Assembly (NCBI GenBank): GCA_002104985.1
Contig: MCGO01000057.1
Span: 62,001 to 126,000, forward strand
Length of the DNA: 64,000 nucleotides
Reading direction: 5' to 3'
From: Rhizoclosmatium globosum
Lineage: Eukaryota > Chytridiomycota > Chytridiomycetes > Chytridiales > Chytriomycetaceae
Each line of letters begins with the position of its first letter. Position 1 is the first letter of the stretch. Shown here piece after piece: positions 19,978-32,702 of the stretch. Position numbers and translations under genes: made by a program. The notes below the pieces were generated by a model. The model was given only the letters and a program-made list of their open reading frames with translations, did not search any database and was not told the DNA's origin.

Positions 19978-22855
19978 TGAGGGTAGGACAAGAAGGTTGC
20001 ACAACATTAAGTGTTACACATCAGAAAATTCAGATACTAGACACAAATGAAACGTCACACACATTTTATCCCCTGTTCAAAACAAAAGAAAAGTAGTATA
20101 TTTGAATGAAAGCAAAAAGAAAGAAAGAAAAAGAAAGAAAAAGAAAGAGAGAAAAAGAAAAGTTCAATGTTCAAAAAAAAATCATAGGGACTAGGGAAAA
20201 GGAGATGAAGGAGAAACAAATACCAAAGGAAGGCACAGGAGACAGAAAGCGAGGGAGAAGAGTCGGGAGATCTGTCAGGTGTGGGAGACAGTACATGTGG
20301 GAGAAGAGTGAATCGGGTGATGGTATGATATGAATAACTTCAGTTCGGTCAAGGTTGAGAGCCTTTGCATCCCAATGTTTACAACAGACAAGAACAACGC
20401 AAAGTCCTTCAGTGAGTAACCCATTATGCCTGTTTCGAGTCTGTAACAGACAAGCAATTTTAAGTTGAATGCAAACCTGTACGTAGGAAACAGAGGTTGT
20501 CCAATTGATCTGGTCATGGATTCATGGTGGCCTTACTGCGGCCACCAATTTGAAGCTTTTGCATTTTACTTTCATTTTCAGTGTCAAGGCGGAAGCTTTT
20601 GAGTCAGAGGTCACTTGGGCTGTTGACAGGTAGTTGGAAGGTTGGTTGACAGCTCGAATTGAAAAAGGGCAAATTTTTTGCGACTTTCCCCCTCGAGTAC
20701 CCGCCCCCTGTTTCTGGTCCATTGATGGAGGAGACCCTCTTGCCAAGCAATCCATCCTTTGTCAAGAAAGTTAATGGCTACAACAAGAATTCTGGTATTA
20801 AAAGTGAAAGACAAACAGCACATTTGAGCATTTTTAATTGAATCTGAGAGAAAAAAAATATTAAGTGCAAGTAATTCAAGGAATCATTTTGCACTTGCCT
20901 TAGCAAACAAACAAAGACAATTCTTCCTCCACAGTGAAAGAAAAACAACAACACAAACACATAGCCCTCTGCCAGTCACTCAAATCCCTCCGCACCATAT
21001 GCCTCCTTGTCTAACTGGCACAAGTAAAGCTTCCATTCCTCAGTACATACCCATAAGCTAACAACTCAAATAGTTACTGATTCTGCTCTGGTGATTTGTT
21101 GGACACATTCAAGGCTACTCTCTGGACTTCAGCCTTCACTATACTGGCTCTCTACTGATACCACTGGTTGTATGTCTTAAAGTCTACCGGTGTCCTTCTA
21201 GTCTAATGGTGTGGCTCTGGTCTTGCGGTCAAACTGATTTGTGTTTCACACAAGGGCCCCTCAGACTGATAGCTGTGTACATAAGTTCTGCACTCGCTGG
21301 TGTGATTGCATACTCAACCCATTCAAGGAATCAGAATCATTTACTTAACAAACAATTATGGGAAAAGGCGTAGTTGGGGCCACAGCAAACAATAGCTGTT
21401 AGCTAATAGGGTCCAGGCAGGCAGAATGGTAATTGAAGGGAAGAGCCATTTTAAAACTATGAATAAACAAGTGACTATCAGTATTACCGAGTCAAATAAT
21501 TCTCACCTTGTTTTGATGGGTGCGTGCTCAGGCGCGTTTTCATCCAATTTGGACCGTACGTAAGAGATAATAGGGAATTGTCAGGATTTTCTTTTTTGTT
21601 GCTGTTCCTGTTTTCCCCTTTCTTTTTTTCTTTCTTCGAAGTTATTGCAGTTTCTTATCTTAAGTGTTGTGCTGCTCTTAACACACTATTGTGGAATAAA
21701 ACGTGGGAATACCAGGCTTGGGTAAAGTAGGCTTGGGTAAAGTCAGAGTAGAATAATTAGAAGGTTTCAGTTTCAAAACCAATGTGACAACTAAGCACCG
21801 CTGGATGGCATTAGTCTCTGTAGACTTTGGGTACACCATTGCAGTCTATCTCCAATATCAGAGCAAGGAAGTGACTCACTTCCAATCCATCTATGATGCA
21901 ACCTCATGCTGTTAATACCTATGTAATGGTTGCCTTGGGGTTGCCAGCTGGAACCTGTTGATAACAACCAACAACCATGTCAGTCACGTGTTGACCAAGA
22001 GCATTGAGAGGTACATCATGAAGGAAAACAGTGTCACAAATTTTTCCTGTCAACAAAAGATCACAAGACAACAACATCTTTGTGAGCAAGTATGCCAGCC
22101 AGAAAACCAACAACTCCAAAAGCTGCGCAAACAAAGCCTTAGAGTATGAACAGCAACAAATGGTCCAGCTGATTTAGCTTCTGCTCGCTTCCTCACATTC
22201 ACAAGAACTGCTGTTAAGCGAACTAAAAATTGTCACAACGAATCCCTCGGAAAATGTCACAAAGATTTCTTTGTAACGAAACGTCTTTACTTATTCATAA
22301 AATGATTTTAGAAGCTTTTCCTTGATTGTGTGCAAATAGTTCAATGAATGATACCACAAATTGGATCTACAAACTCTGTTCTTTTATTAGAGATGATTTA
22401 TTGGGGTCGAAATACAACTTAAGTATGCTATGTTGTGATGGTTTTCATTGTCTTTTGCCGTTCTTTATTGACCAAACATATTGCTCACATATTTCAGACC
22501 TTTTCTTCCAGGTTTCCATGTTCATCAGGATCATCAACTTAATCCATGTTAGAGTGAATAGAACCCAAGCGAGTTCTAGTCTCCAAGTTTCCACACAAAA
22601 TATACGGTTTGACAATTGTGTGAGATTAATAATTCCAATGAACAGCACGCCTCTTTAAAGGATGTTCAAAGACTGGGTGCGTTCAAAAAATTCATGGCAA
22701 ATTTTTGTTTTTTATTTAGTAGTACTTAGCAAACAAATGATGGAGACCAAAACAAAAGTCAGAAACCCCACACTGAGATTGGAATTAATGAAGGACAGGC
22801 AATATTTGAGCATCACATGGAAGAGAAAAAAGTTATAACTTATGAAAGAAATCAA
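19978..22855. other. Gene-poor interval
   Basis: No convincing gene. It holds a purine-rich (AAAG)n-like tract at 20106-20165. A short protein-like stretch on the minus strand at about 21925-22060 (GKICDTVFLHDVPLNALGQ) has no start or partner exons. The base composition is more A/T-rich than the flanking gene blocks. Confidence 0.6.
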
Positions 22856-23490
22856 GGATACAACACTTAACATCTATCTTCCGAAGAGATATATATTAAA
22901 AAGGAACTTGACCATTGGTGAGTTGTGGTTTTGGCAGCCTGGGCTTTCAAGCTGCTCAGAGAGATAGAGAAGAAAACATGTTTCACCAAAACCTTGCACT
23001 AGAAATTTTGAGATTCCAGTTTAGTTCACACCTCCAACTGATACTGGGGACAAGAAAGCTTGGGCATGACTTCAGTACGTCTTCACAATATTGATGGTTG
23101 ATTCCATTTGCATTCTAACTAGGACTTCTTGTTCATGGACTTGGGAGTGGGTATGGCTGTATTTCACTCAGAAGAATAAAAAGTTTGAAATCTGCAAAGT
23201 TTTGGGGAAACCATCTGCAAATGGTTTTTTAACAATCAGAATGGTTCATCATAGTGTTGACCAATAGGTCCCATTGAGCTTTAGGCCCTTTGACCATTAT
23301 CCCAGTCAGTGATCGGTAAACAAAAAAGTGGCAATGAAAACACGTACAAGAAGGTTGAGTCTCCAACACAGCTCAAAAGATCTCTGCTCAAAAAGCAATC
23401 CAATTTGGTCCAACTTCAGTCTTAGTCCTTAGCACTTTACTGGATTCACTCACTTGGACCTTGTCCCGTGTGTCCATAACAAGAAAATAC
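22856..23490. repeat. Dispersed repeat family A, copy 2
   Basis: Contains in order CAACACTTAACATC, TTGACCATTGGTGAGTTGTGG, AAGCTGCTCAGAGAG, then GATCGGTAAACAAAAAAGTGGCA, AAGGTTGAGTCTCC and CACTCACTTGGACCTTGTCC. The same order recurs at 24255-24610 with many substitutions. No coding capacity is seen. Confidence 0.6.
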
Positions 23491-24184
23491 AACACACGTA
23501 TTCCCATGGCCTTGCCTGTGATTAAGACAATGATTATAGCCAATCGAGGAATATCAAATCATTCACTCTACCAACTACTTTCAACCACGTTCATTCCGTC
23601 ATGGCCAGTCCAGTTATCAACTGTTCAAAATTTTTGTCTGTCACAAACAGGGACCAAGTCTGACTCCAAGTCAACCTAGACAACATTGTTTGCTGCAACA
23701 CTGGGATTTGGTTCTCAGATATTAATCCTCAGGACTCTCCATCTTGATCTATCCCTGTTGATATAACTCACACTTTTAGTGTTGACACATCCAGTTATTC
23801 TCTTCCAGTCAGAAAGCGCACCCAGTTACATCTCAAGTATCAACCCAGTTTACACACTCTATCAAAAAGCCCCAAACCAACAATATGCCACCATTCCCTC
23901 CAATTACCTGACCTGACTTAATTCCATTTCATACAGTTGCTCATCTTGGTAACTATTTTGACATAATCCCTTTACAGTTTGTTTCCAATCTAAACCTTTA
24001 CATAACAGGTTTGTCAAAAAGCAGTTGAGCTCATTGAATCAACTCTGATTGAAGTGACCCTCAAGGAGACAGTCCGAATCAGACCCAAGATTGGCACTAA
24101 AGTCAAATCTGTTTATGTTCAAGGACTGGATTCACATCAAGTTGGATTTGTTATCCCTCTGCTCCTTCAACAGAGATTATTACA
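23491..24184. other. Gene-poor interval with one open coding-like stretch
   Basis: Mostly non-coding. From about 24010 to 24194 the plus strand reads VCQKAVELIESTLIEVTLKE...VKSVYVQGLDSHQVGFVIP before a stop, without an ATG or clear splice partner. It may be another coding remnant. The family is not recognised. Confidence 0.4.
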
Positions 24185-24615
24185 ATATAAATGATTTATC
24201 TTTATCTTTATTTAATTGCAAATAAAACACATCCTCTGGACTCATACTTCTTGCTTCAAAGGAATCAACACTTAACAACTTCTTTATAGTGAAAGGAATG
24301 CCTTGACCATCCATGAGTTGTGCTTTTGGATCTAGCAGTATGGGGTTTTAAGCTGCTAAGAGAGTTTGAGAAGATTCAATAGTTTTCAACATTATACAAC
24401 AAGGAGCATTATCCCATTAAGTGATTGGTAAACACTGAAGTGGCAGTAAAAATACCTAAAAGAAGGGTGGAGTCTGCAAACCCAACAGCTCTGAAGCTCA
24501 CTGTTCCAATCCAAAATGGTCCACACTACTGATATTCTCAAGTCCAGTCTCTGCCCCAAGCACTTTACCAGATCCACTCACTTGGACCTTGTCCAGTAGG
24601 TCTATGACAGGATGA
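24185..24615. repeat. Dispersed repeat family A, copy 3
   Basis: Begins TTTATCTTTATCTTTATT, continues GACTCATACTTCTTGC, CAACACTTAACAAC, TTGACCATCCATGAGTTGTG, ATCTAGCAGTATGGGG, AAGCTGCTAAGAGAG, GGTAAACACTGAAGTGGCA, GGGTGGAGTCTGC and ends near CACTCACTTGGACCTTGTCC. It is the most complete copy seen and links the pieces found at 17500-18110 and 22856-23490. Confidence 0.6.
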
Positions 24616-25490
24616 ACTATACACTTTCTCCTGTTCTTTACAAGTGTTTTAGCTGGTGGTTATGACCTTGGCCAAGTGGTCCTTGCTATCATTGCCAATC
24701 CAGGCCCACTCCCAGTGGGTGCTTATGCTGGTGCTTGTGCACAATGAAACTTGGCTTGGAAAACTTACCAAAACCAACAGTCCACCAATCATGATGCTCA
24801 GAAATTGTAGAACGCAGGTGTCATGAGGATTGGTTTGAGTAGAATGACAAATCCCCATTCTCCATGAGTGCCTTTCCACTCACGACATGACTTGTGTCAC
24901 CCTGGATAACAATGCTTCCCAGAAGTATGTGAGCTTGCTCTTTCTGTGCAATGCTACCTCCGGAACAAAAGCAGACACAGTGGATAACACCTCCTTTCCT
25001 AATAAATTCTCCATCCAAAAAAGGATGCTAGTGAATTTTGAAAGTCCAAAATGGGAGGTGTCATCAGTATTGTGTTGGTTGGAATTTGTGTTAGATGCTA
25101 ATTGACTGTTTTCTTGTTTCCTTGGCAAACTCCTGCAACCCTTCAAAGTCTTTGAAATCCATGCAATATGGAACAGCAATTGTTTCCCTCTCAGTCTAAA
25201 TGCCAAATCTCCTTAAACACATGTATGATCCATCGTACACACCAACCAAGTATGGCTAATTTGAGACAAAATCAAAGGAGAATGAGCCAGTGTCAAGAAA
25301 GGTCCAACCAAACGAGTCTTAACATGTGGAGTGTGCAAGGAGAAGGAGTATATAAGAAACAAACAGTCAACCTATCAGTATGCTGATTTTAATATTTTGA
25401 TGGTATGGTATCTCTCAGATAAGATGCTCCTGTGTCCTTATCATTGAACCCAACATTGAGTGAGTGAGTCAGCAATTTGAGCCTAAAGTC
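24616..25490. other. Gene-poor interval
   Basis: Only short, overlapping open frames on both strands without domains, start context or splice-linked neighbours. Nothing can be assigned. Confidence 0.6.
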
Positions 25491-25700
25491 AGCAATCCTG
25501 GCCCACCCCAAATCTGATAAAACAATAAATAACTTTATTTCCGTTGTATTTTGTACCTTTAAACTTTGGGTATTGAATCATGTATAATTTTATGAAACAG
25601 CAGAAGACTGCGAGGTTTGGAAAGAATGGTGAGGAGTATTGCCAGGTTTATGTTGAGTGAGACACTTGGCTTAGGGTTATTTGGTTGCTATTTACTCAGG
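25491..25700. repeat. Dispersed repeat family B, copy 1
   Basis: Shares with 28735-28920 the blocks AATCCTGGCC/TATCCTGGCC, CTGATAAAACAATAAATAACTT, ATTTCCGTTGTATTT/ATTTCCGTTTTATTT, GTTTGGAAAGAATGGTGAGGAG/GTTTGGAAAGAACGGTGAGGAG and GCCAGGTTTATGTTGA, followed by CTTGGCTTA. Downstream of the shared part, 25617-25850 reads openly as a hydrophobic stretch (RSIARFMLSETLGLGLFGCYLL), perhaps a coding remnant. Confidence 0.65.
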
Positions 25701-25850
25701 ATTGGACTCACCATTTTGTTCTTTTCAACAAGGAAGTTCCAAGGCAGCACGAGCATGTTTGAATGGGTTGCATGTCTCTTACGTTTTGTTTGGCGCATTG
25801 GGCAATTAATGGATTTGCTTGGTCCAAGTTTGCCTACCGCCTTGTGAATC

Positions 25851-28734
25851 AATTTTTTGGTTTGGTTTGGTGTGGTGTGGATTGTTTGGTTTGTGTTGAC
25901 TTTAGTATTGTTTATTTGATTGTTTGATATATTCTTTTATTGATTTACGGCACGTTGCAAGGCTGTCCACTTAGTGATGTATACTCTCCAGGTATCAGTG
26001 GACCATCTTCCAAAATTTTTCATTTCACAGGCAAATTTTCCTTGCAGTACCCAATTTGTTGCTCCTCCTGCTTGAAGGGATTTGCTTCCCAAATTAGTAT
26101 CAGTTTGAAGGTGAAGTTGTGACATAAGCTATTTTTGCGTTGGAATAACATTTGTTGAAGTCTCAAATACACATGGACTGTTTCGTAACTGAATTTCGAG
26201 ATGTGAAATATGCCATGAGTAATGGAATAGGATTGGTGTTGTTCTACAAATTCATTGGGACAATGCGACCTGTTGCACCTTTGGATTGAGGATCAGCTTT
26301 GTGATATGGTAAGAAGTATTCAATGAATGATGGTTGGGTTGGGTTGTTGAATAGATGGACGAAAGAACAATCCTGTGAATCAAGGCTTTCCATGCTGCAA
26401 ATATTGGACATCCAAATGAGTTCTCTTAATAAAGCAATTGTTGAAGACGTGTTGCAATATCTTGACCCAATTCTATTACAATCTAAACCAATATTTGCTC
26501 AACCTTCTGTCCCCAACAATTCTCAAGATTTCAAAATATCTTGAACCACATCTTGAGGAACAAAAAAAATCTGGACTGTTGAGCAACTTACTGCAAACTG
26601 CAAGAAAATGTTCCCAAGATGAAGTAAAGGGCTAATTCAACAAACAAAGATATCTGCCATACAGCAGCAGAATCAACAATGTATCAAAAGTCATTGGATG
26701 GTTCAAGGGAGACAATGTTGAGTGTGTTTGGTGCAATCATGAGCGGTCCTGCTGGAATCTCAGCCTGCACTTTCCAAAGGAGTTGTTCATGGATTGCCTT
26801 CTTCTCTACAATAGATGTTGAAAAAAGTGAAGAATGTTGGAGAACCAATACTTATTATCCCAAATAATTTTGACTTAGCAGAAACAATTTGACTTAAATT
26901 CCTTCAGCAGACTTCATCAATGAATCCACTTATTCTTGGCCTCTGGTTACTGGCATTAAGGAGAAGTGTGTTACTAATTTTCTGGGAAAGGCATAATAAG
27001 TTTTATGTTATAAAAAATTATGTTAACTCACAACAGTATCAGACGTTACTGTGGCTCATTCGCTTTTGCTAGCCAGCAATTAGATTTTATGAGTAAAATA
27101 GAGTTTGATGCATTTTTTCGCGCAAACAAATAGAACGGCAGCCACACGCATTGTATCAACATATCCATGGTCCCAAATCGAAGTTTTATAGTGCATCTAC
27201 AACTTCTATAGAACGCTTTTTCGGATTTTGTTTCGTAGTTTTGTTTTTTGACGTCGAAATCCGGACACACACCAAAGAAGGCAAAGGAAGCGAAGAAAGC
27301 TAATGCTGCCGATGTCCGCTTGTCATCTCGCACGTCTAATCGATCAGAATTGCGAACCTAGAGGCTGACCCGCTTGGTGTAGGTGATTGCATTGGGCCAG
27401 CTTGTCTTGACCGATCAAAACAACGAGATTGCAATGACAGTTCAGGCTATTTGTCACTTGATAAATACTGAGTTTGATGTGGATGAGATTGGATTGGCAG
27501 TTGTCTCGCTTCGACTGCAGGAAACAAATAATAAATACAATTGTTGTACTCAATCTAACACCCAGACTACATAGCTACACTGCATTAGATGATGTTCTCC
27601 AAAGCTCAAGGCGCTGCTGCACATACAAGTGGTGGGGGAGTTTAGAGGGTTGGCAATCTCGACACTTTTCTGGCATCAAAAATTGTGCATTTTTTCTTAA
27701 TGGCTGGACCGATGCCTTAAGCAATTAAGCTTGATCATGTTTAGGTTCTGGGTGTCATCAGACAGAGTGGAAGCCTTTTCCAACTTGTTTGCAGCTGATT
27801 TCCTGCCAGCAACCTTGATTCCTGCTCCCGTATCCAATTGCTTCTGCAGCTTGGCAGTTTAGAAGTCCTCTCCTTCCCACAGTCCCTCCAGTAGGTCCAA
27901 GCCCACATTACAGCAAATCCCTGTCGCAAGTCATCCTGTTTGCATCTGCACAGCCACTGAACCTGTCCAGTGATCCCAAGTTGAGTGTTGATCAGTCCCC
28001 TATTCCTGTAGCACAGGTCTGGATAGTTGGGAAACCATCCAGCTTTAGAACCTGCTTTAACCCTATCGTCCTTACATGCCTGCAGTTATGGAGCCTCTTC
28101 CATCCCTTACAGGAGGTCAACCTTACTCTCAAGCTAGACACTACGCTCAAAAGGGGGAGAAATTCACCTAGACTACCTTGCTCAAGTATGCCAGGTGGCG
28201 TCCCATCCTTTTCCGATGCCTGTTTGCATGCTGTTTTGTTCACAAGGTAGTTTCAATTTTTACGTTTTCCCCTTCTAGTGCTTCTTCCCACAAGTACAAG
28301 ATAATAAACATAAAAATGAAGAAAGAAGAAAAAAGAAGTCTGAAACCCTCCCTCCGTCAGTTCCCTTGACACCCTTCAAATGGCGTTGAAACACGCCCAA
28401 CAACTGTGAATTCCCCTTGATCCAGTCAGCTAGAATGCAGTTTGGAACAGAGTATGAAATAACTGGAGAAAAAAACTGAGTTTAAGCTGCAGTGATGGAA
28501 TATCGCAAGTTGTAAATTCACCTTAAATACGTGCCAGAATACAGTTTCTCTTGCACCTCCAGAGGCAACAGGTGGCAGGCAGTACAGACACTGCTTTGCA
28601 AAATATGCTTTGAAAACCTCTGCAAACTTCTTTTCCATGTGAGCTACCAACGCATCCACCAATCCTTGCATTGATTCTCATGATCGAAAATTATGGAATC
28701 ATTTGAAGACTACTAAACAAAGTCAGAGCTCTTG
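25851..28734. other. Gene-poor interval
   Basis: No gene can be supported. Short open frames occur on both strands (for example 26323-26544 plus and 28426-28671 minus) but lack domains and consistent splice links. The tract includes TTGGTTTGGTTTGG and GTGTGGTGTGG low-complexity DNA near 25860. Confidence 0.6.
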
Positions 28735-28920
28735 AACAATTTTTTATCCTGGCCTACTCCAAAACTGATAAAACAATAAATAACTTCATTTCCGTTTTAT
28801 TTCGTATCATGAGACTCTGTTAATATTAAAGATCATATAAAATACTGCAGTTTGGAAAGAACGGTGAGGAGTAGTGCCAGGTTTATGTTGAATGCAACAT
28901 CTTGGCTTATAGCTCCTCTC
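28735..28920. repeat. Dispersed repeat family B, copy 2
   Basis: Diverged second copy of the 25491-25700 repeat in the same orientation. Its hydrophobic open stretch is lost after AGGTTTATGTTGAATG. No coding capacity remains. Confidence 0.65.
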
Positions 28921-30170
28921 ACAGCAATCATAACCACCTAAAAACGCAGGAAGTAAAAGAAAATATCTATTTTATGCTAATATATAAGAGGAAGCTCAGA
29001 GCCTTCCTCCTTCTTTGCCGCTCTCTTGAAAATGAAATAAAAAATTTAAACAAGTCCAGTTCATCTGGCGTATCTCTTACTGTCCAATAAATTATATAAA
29101 TTGTATTAAGATATAAACATACTGCTCTCCTCAGAAGTATAGGACGTTTACATTAAGGAAAGTGCGTATTGTTATGGGATAGAATTTACAATTATTTGCA
29201 CTAGAAGCTTTGATTGCAGAAACTTCAAACTTTCGGTAAGTATTATTTATTGTTTATACTATATTCACGCATACTCTCAGCAGAACTGCATAAACGTTGA
29301 GGCAGCTAGGATTTGTGGCTGCCAACCCTTCCAAGAGGCACTCCTTGAAACAAATTGTGCAGGCTTACAGTTGAACATTTGTGAATTTTAATTGTATAAA
29401 TAGTACTATTATAAGTTCATTGCTCGTAATTACCGCTGATTCAACGGCTGGTGCATGAAAGAAGATCACCTTGAAGAATGCTAATTTCTAGAAGGTCCTT
29501 AGAACAAGATACCATCCTCAGCTTTTGCAGATTTATTAATTTTTACTTGTTTATATCAGTCGCAGCATGGGATGCTTTCAAATAAACAGGCTCTGAAGTA
29601 AAGCCGAATAGAATGTAACAACATCATATCCCAAATAATTACAGTTCCCAGATAGCTTAAAGCTTAAAACTCTCTACTAATGGAATAAAATAGTTAACAC
29701 CAAAACGAGAATAGATAATAACTGGTCAGAAGAGGCTCCAATTCCAAAATAGATGGTGGTAGTTTCAAACAACAGACTATTATTCGAAGGAGACAATGAT
29801 AATTGCATTAAATACAATTAATCCAATAAATAAATGTTTGATATCTGATGTACGTGAATTAGATGAGTGGAGAAAGCTGGCTCAGTGCGTTGTTAAAGAT
29901 GAAGTGTTGAGTTGGAAACCTGGACCTAACTAATTAAAACGGATAGCCTGGCCTAAGCCTACTTAAGCATAGTATTATTGCGCAATTTTCAATGTTTGCA
30001 CTTTATTTGAGGAATAAATCTCGACGGGTTCCAGCTAGAAGATTTTTGGGGTGGGCCAGTGCTACAGAACACATACAATGGGAGATTCTTGAAAGTATCC
30101 AAATTACGAAGAAAGCCAAGATACCCCCTCAAAAAAAGTGTGCACATTTTCTTTTCTATTCATGCAAACA
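28921..30170. other. Gene-poor A/T-rich interval
   Basis: Very A/T-rich DNA with no open frame above about 60 codons that shows a domain. It ends at the stop codon of the helicase gene and must contain that gene's 3' UTR. Confidence 0.6.
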
Positions 30171-32260
30171 CTAACCAAGCACATTTTTGTACCGCACACT
30201 CTTTTCAATCTCATCTGCAACCCTACGATCTCTTTTTGTGAGTAAACTTGTTGCTCTTCCCTTTCCTCCATTCCTTGCTGTCCTTCCCACACGATGCAAG
30301 TACTCAATTGAGCTGCGTGGGAAATCATACAAAATGACATGGTCAGCTGCTGTTGTATCTACACCTCGTGATGCAACATCCGTAGCCACCAGAATTGCAA
30401 TGCGGTCTTTCCATGGGATCTTGTCTCCTTCCTTTCCACCACTTCCTGCCACAATCCCATCATTTGCAGTCCCAGCAACCATAGCTGCGTCCAATAATCC
30501 TTCTTCAGTTCGACTCAACCCTTCACCACCCCCTTCCTTAAACAACCCCAACACGACATCTCGCATCCGTCCATCCATTTGCCCACTCGCCAAAAAGACT
30601 CCTCCTCCTCCATCAGAAACAACTTTCTTTCCACGCAGGAAATCACATACCCAAGTTCCCGTGTCTCTATTATTCACAAACACAATCACACGCTTCTCCC
30701 CGCTCTGTGCGGATCTCTTCAACACGTCCAAGAGAAGGTTTGGCTTGGTGGTGGATGAGGTTACTGGAAGAAATAGTTGCTTCAGACCAGAGGAAGGGCG
30801 GTGAAGTTTTGGCGTGGCGATTTGAGTGTATCCTCCTTGCTCAGGTGGATGGGCCAGACCGATTAACGTTGTCATTCGAACTGGGAACGTTGCACTAATG
30901 TATGTTGTTAGCGGAGTAACTGATGCCGTTGAAGAGTCTTTTGAAGTTTCAGTGGCATCCTCTACAGGCCGATGTGTCGCAACAGCTTTTTGAATGACTT
31001 CGATATCCGGAAGATTGCTTTCGTCAAATAGCGTATCGCTCTCGTCCACAACTACTTCTGTAAGTTTACTGAGAGCAAGTGTGCCCTTTTCGAGGTGCTT
31101 GACAAGTTCATGTGGAGTCGTGACAAGAATATCGATGGGGACTGTGGCCAACTTTGCAGCGAGGCGGTCAGCGTGTGCATGACGTGCATGAATACCTAAG
31201 ACTGTGAGACGGAGGTCTGTGTGGTGTGTGCACAAGGACTTGGCGACTTGGGTAACTTGGGATACAAGATCACGGGAAGGAACGAGAACCACGGCACGCG
31301 GGCGACGCAAGCGACGTAATTTTGAGGAAGAAATAAGTTGTGGAGTGACAGAATTCTGATTAAATGTTGGAGTTAGTTGAATGAGCTTTGGTAAAGATCC
31401 TTTCATCCGCAAAAGCTCACCTCAGATCCAGACACAACCGCATCTATGACATCCTCCGGATTATCTAGCGCCAACTTAGCATGTTCAATTTCTTGAGATT
31501 TCAAACGATGAATCATAGGAATTAGGTAAGCCAAGGTCTTTCCGCCACCTGTTTCAGCACCAACAAGAAGAGCACGTGTATTCGAAGAAGTAAGCGACAT
31601 CGATGCAGGAATAGCAAGAGCCTGGACGGGAGTAGGTCTGACGTCTGAACCAAACACCGAATGTAAGGCATTGAGAAGAGGTGGGAGGAGGGACATATCG
31701 GCAAAAGTAGCAGCTTGGATAGCCTTGATGAGAGAAGGAGTTGTTTGCGGAAGAGCTGCCATGCTAAACTTTTGATCATACTTTTCCTGGGCAGCTTCCC
31801 GTTCCGCTTCCACTTGACGTCTGTGTTTTGAAGCAGCTTTCGCGGCAGCTGTGGCAGCAACGGCCCCTGCGGCCATCGCCATTCCAGATCTACGACCAAT
31901 TGAGGATGAAAGAGACGAAGTGGCTCTGGTTGGTTTCACAGGTTTCGTTGTTTTTGTTTGTGTTTGTGTTTGTGAAGAGTTCGTGTTCTTTCTGTCCAAG
32001 CGCTGCTTCGACGGCGAATCAACGACTCCAACGCCCAATCGAGCAAGTCTTCGCGAGGCGGGAAGTGCGAGTCCAGACAGCTTCGACGCAACTTTGGACT
32101 TCAAGTTGCTCCGGTTCTTTGCAGCTTTCCACGCCCCTTCCGTCCCGCCACCTGCATTTGGTGCTCCCCGTCCCGCCGATGGAAACCGCGTGTTGAATGT
32201 CCACTGCGATGGTGCCCGCTTGGAACGAGGGATGCTACGTGCTACTAGCGTTCCAAACAT
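30171..32260 (-). CDS. MRH4: DEAD-box RNA helicase, mitochondrial MRH4/DDX28-like
   Basis: Exons 31421-32260 and 30171-31355, joined in phase; 674 residues. The Arg/Ser-rich start MFGTLVARSIPRSKRAP is a likely mitochondrial presequence. Motifs in order: Q-motif core PTPVQALAIP, Walker A GAETGGGKT, VPSRDL, TPHELV, motif II DESD (a DEAD variant), SATFP, VIVFVNN, ATDVASRGVD and HRVGRTARNG. The set best fits the Mrh4/DDX28 group that assembles the mitochondrial large ribosomal subunit (established for those proteins; inferred here). A Gly-rich insertion of about 60 residues lies before motif V. An Ala-rich stretch with RQVEAEREAAQEKY precedes the helicase core. Confidence 0.85.
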
Positions 32261-32702
32261 GGATTTGTTGAAAGCAGAAAAAAGAAAGAGACAGGGAACG
32301 AGGAGAAAGGAAGAAGGAAAGAAAGGCAAAAACATACAGCACAAGACGTTCTAAGATGCTTTCAAAACCATCCGATTCAAAACCTTTCAATCTTCCTTCT
32401 AAATACATAAGTACATAAAAGGGAAAACCATACATATTTCAGGGTCGGTATCAGAAATTCATTTTCCCCCCCTCAGCTATCTTTCTCTTGTTTCTCTTCT
32501 CTCAAAAAAGATCTGTGCAGACTTTCGACAAGAGCCAAGAAAATTTTCGCATTTCTGTCATTGGTCACGTGCCCTGAACACGAGGCAAGTTTGAAGCAGC
32601 ATTGTTGGAAGAAGAGTTGCCTGCCTGGAAAGTGGATACTGGGTGTTGTATGATGAAGAAAAGAGAAATTTATAATAGTATTACGGGAGGCAGGGAGGAA
32701 AA
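32261..32702. other. Intergenic promoter region, helicase/bHLH
   Basis: This 442-bp gap separates two divergent genes. It contains purine-rich DNA (GAAAGAGACAGGG, AAAGGAAGAAGG) next to the helicase start and GTCACGTGCCC (a CACGTG E-box) at 32565-32575. No coding sequence is seen. An E-box upstream of a bHLH gene could allow self-regulation (inference). Confidence 0.5.

Noticed and set aside
31828..32354. Plus-strand open frames opposite the helicase N-terminus
   Set aside because: Complement of Ala/Thr/Gln-rich codons in the helicase leader; no domain or start context.
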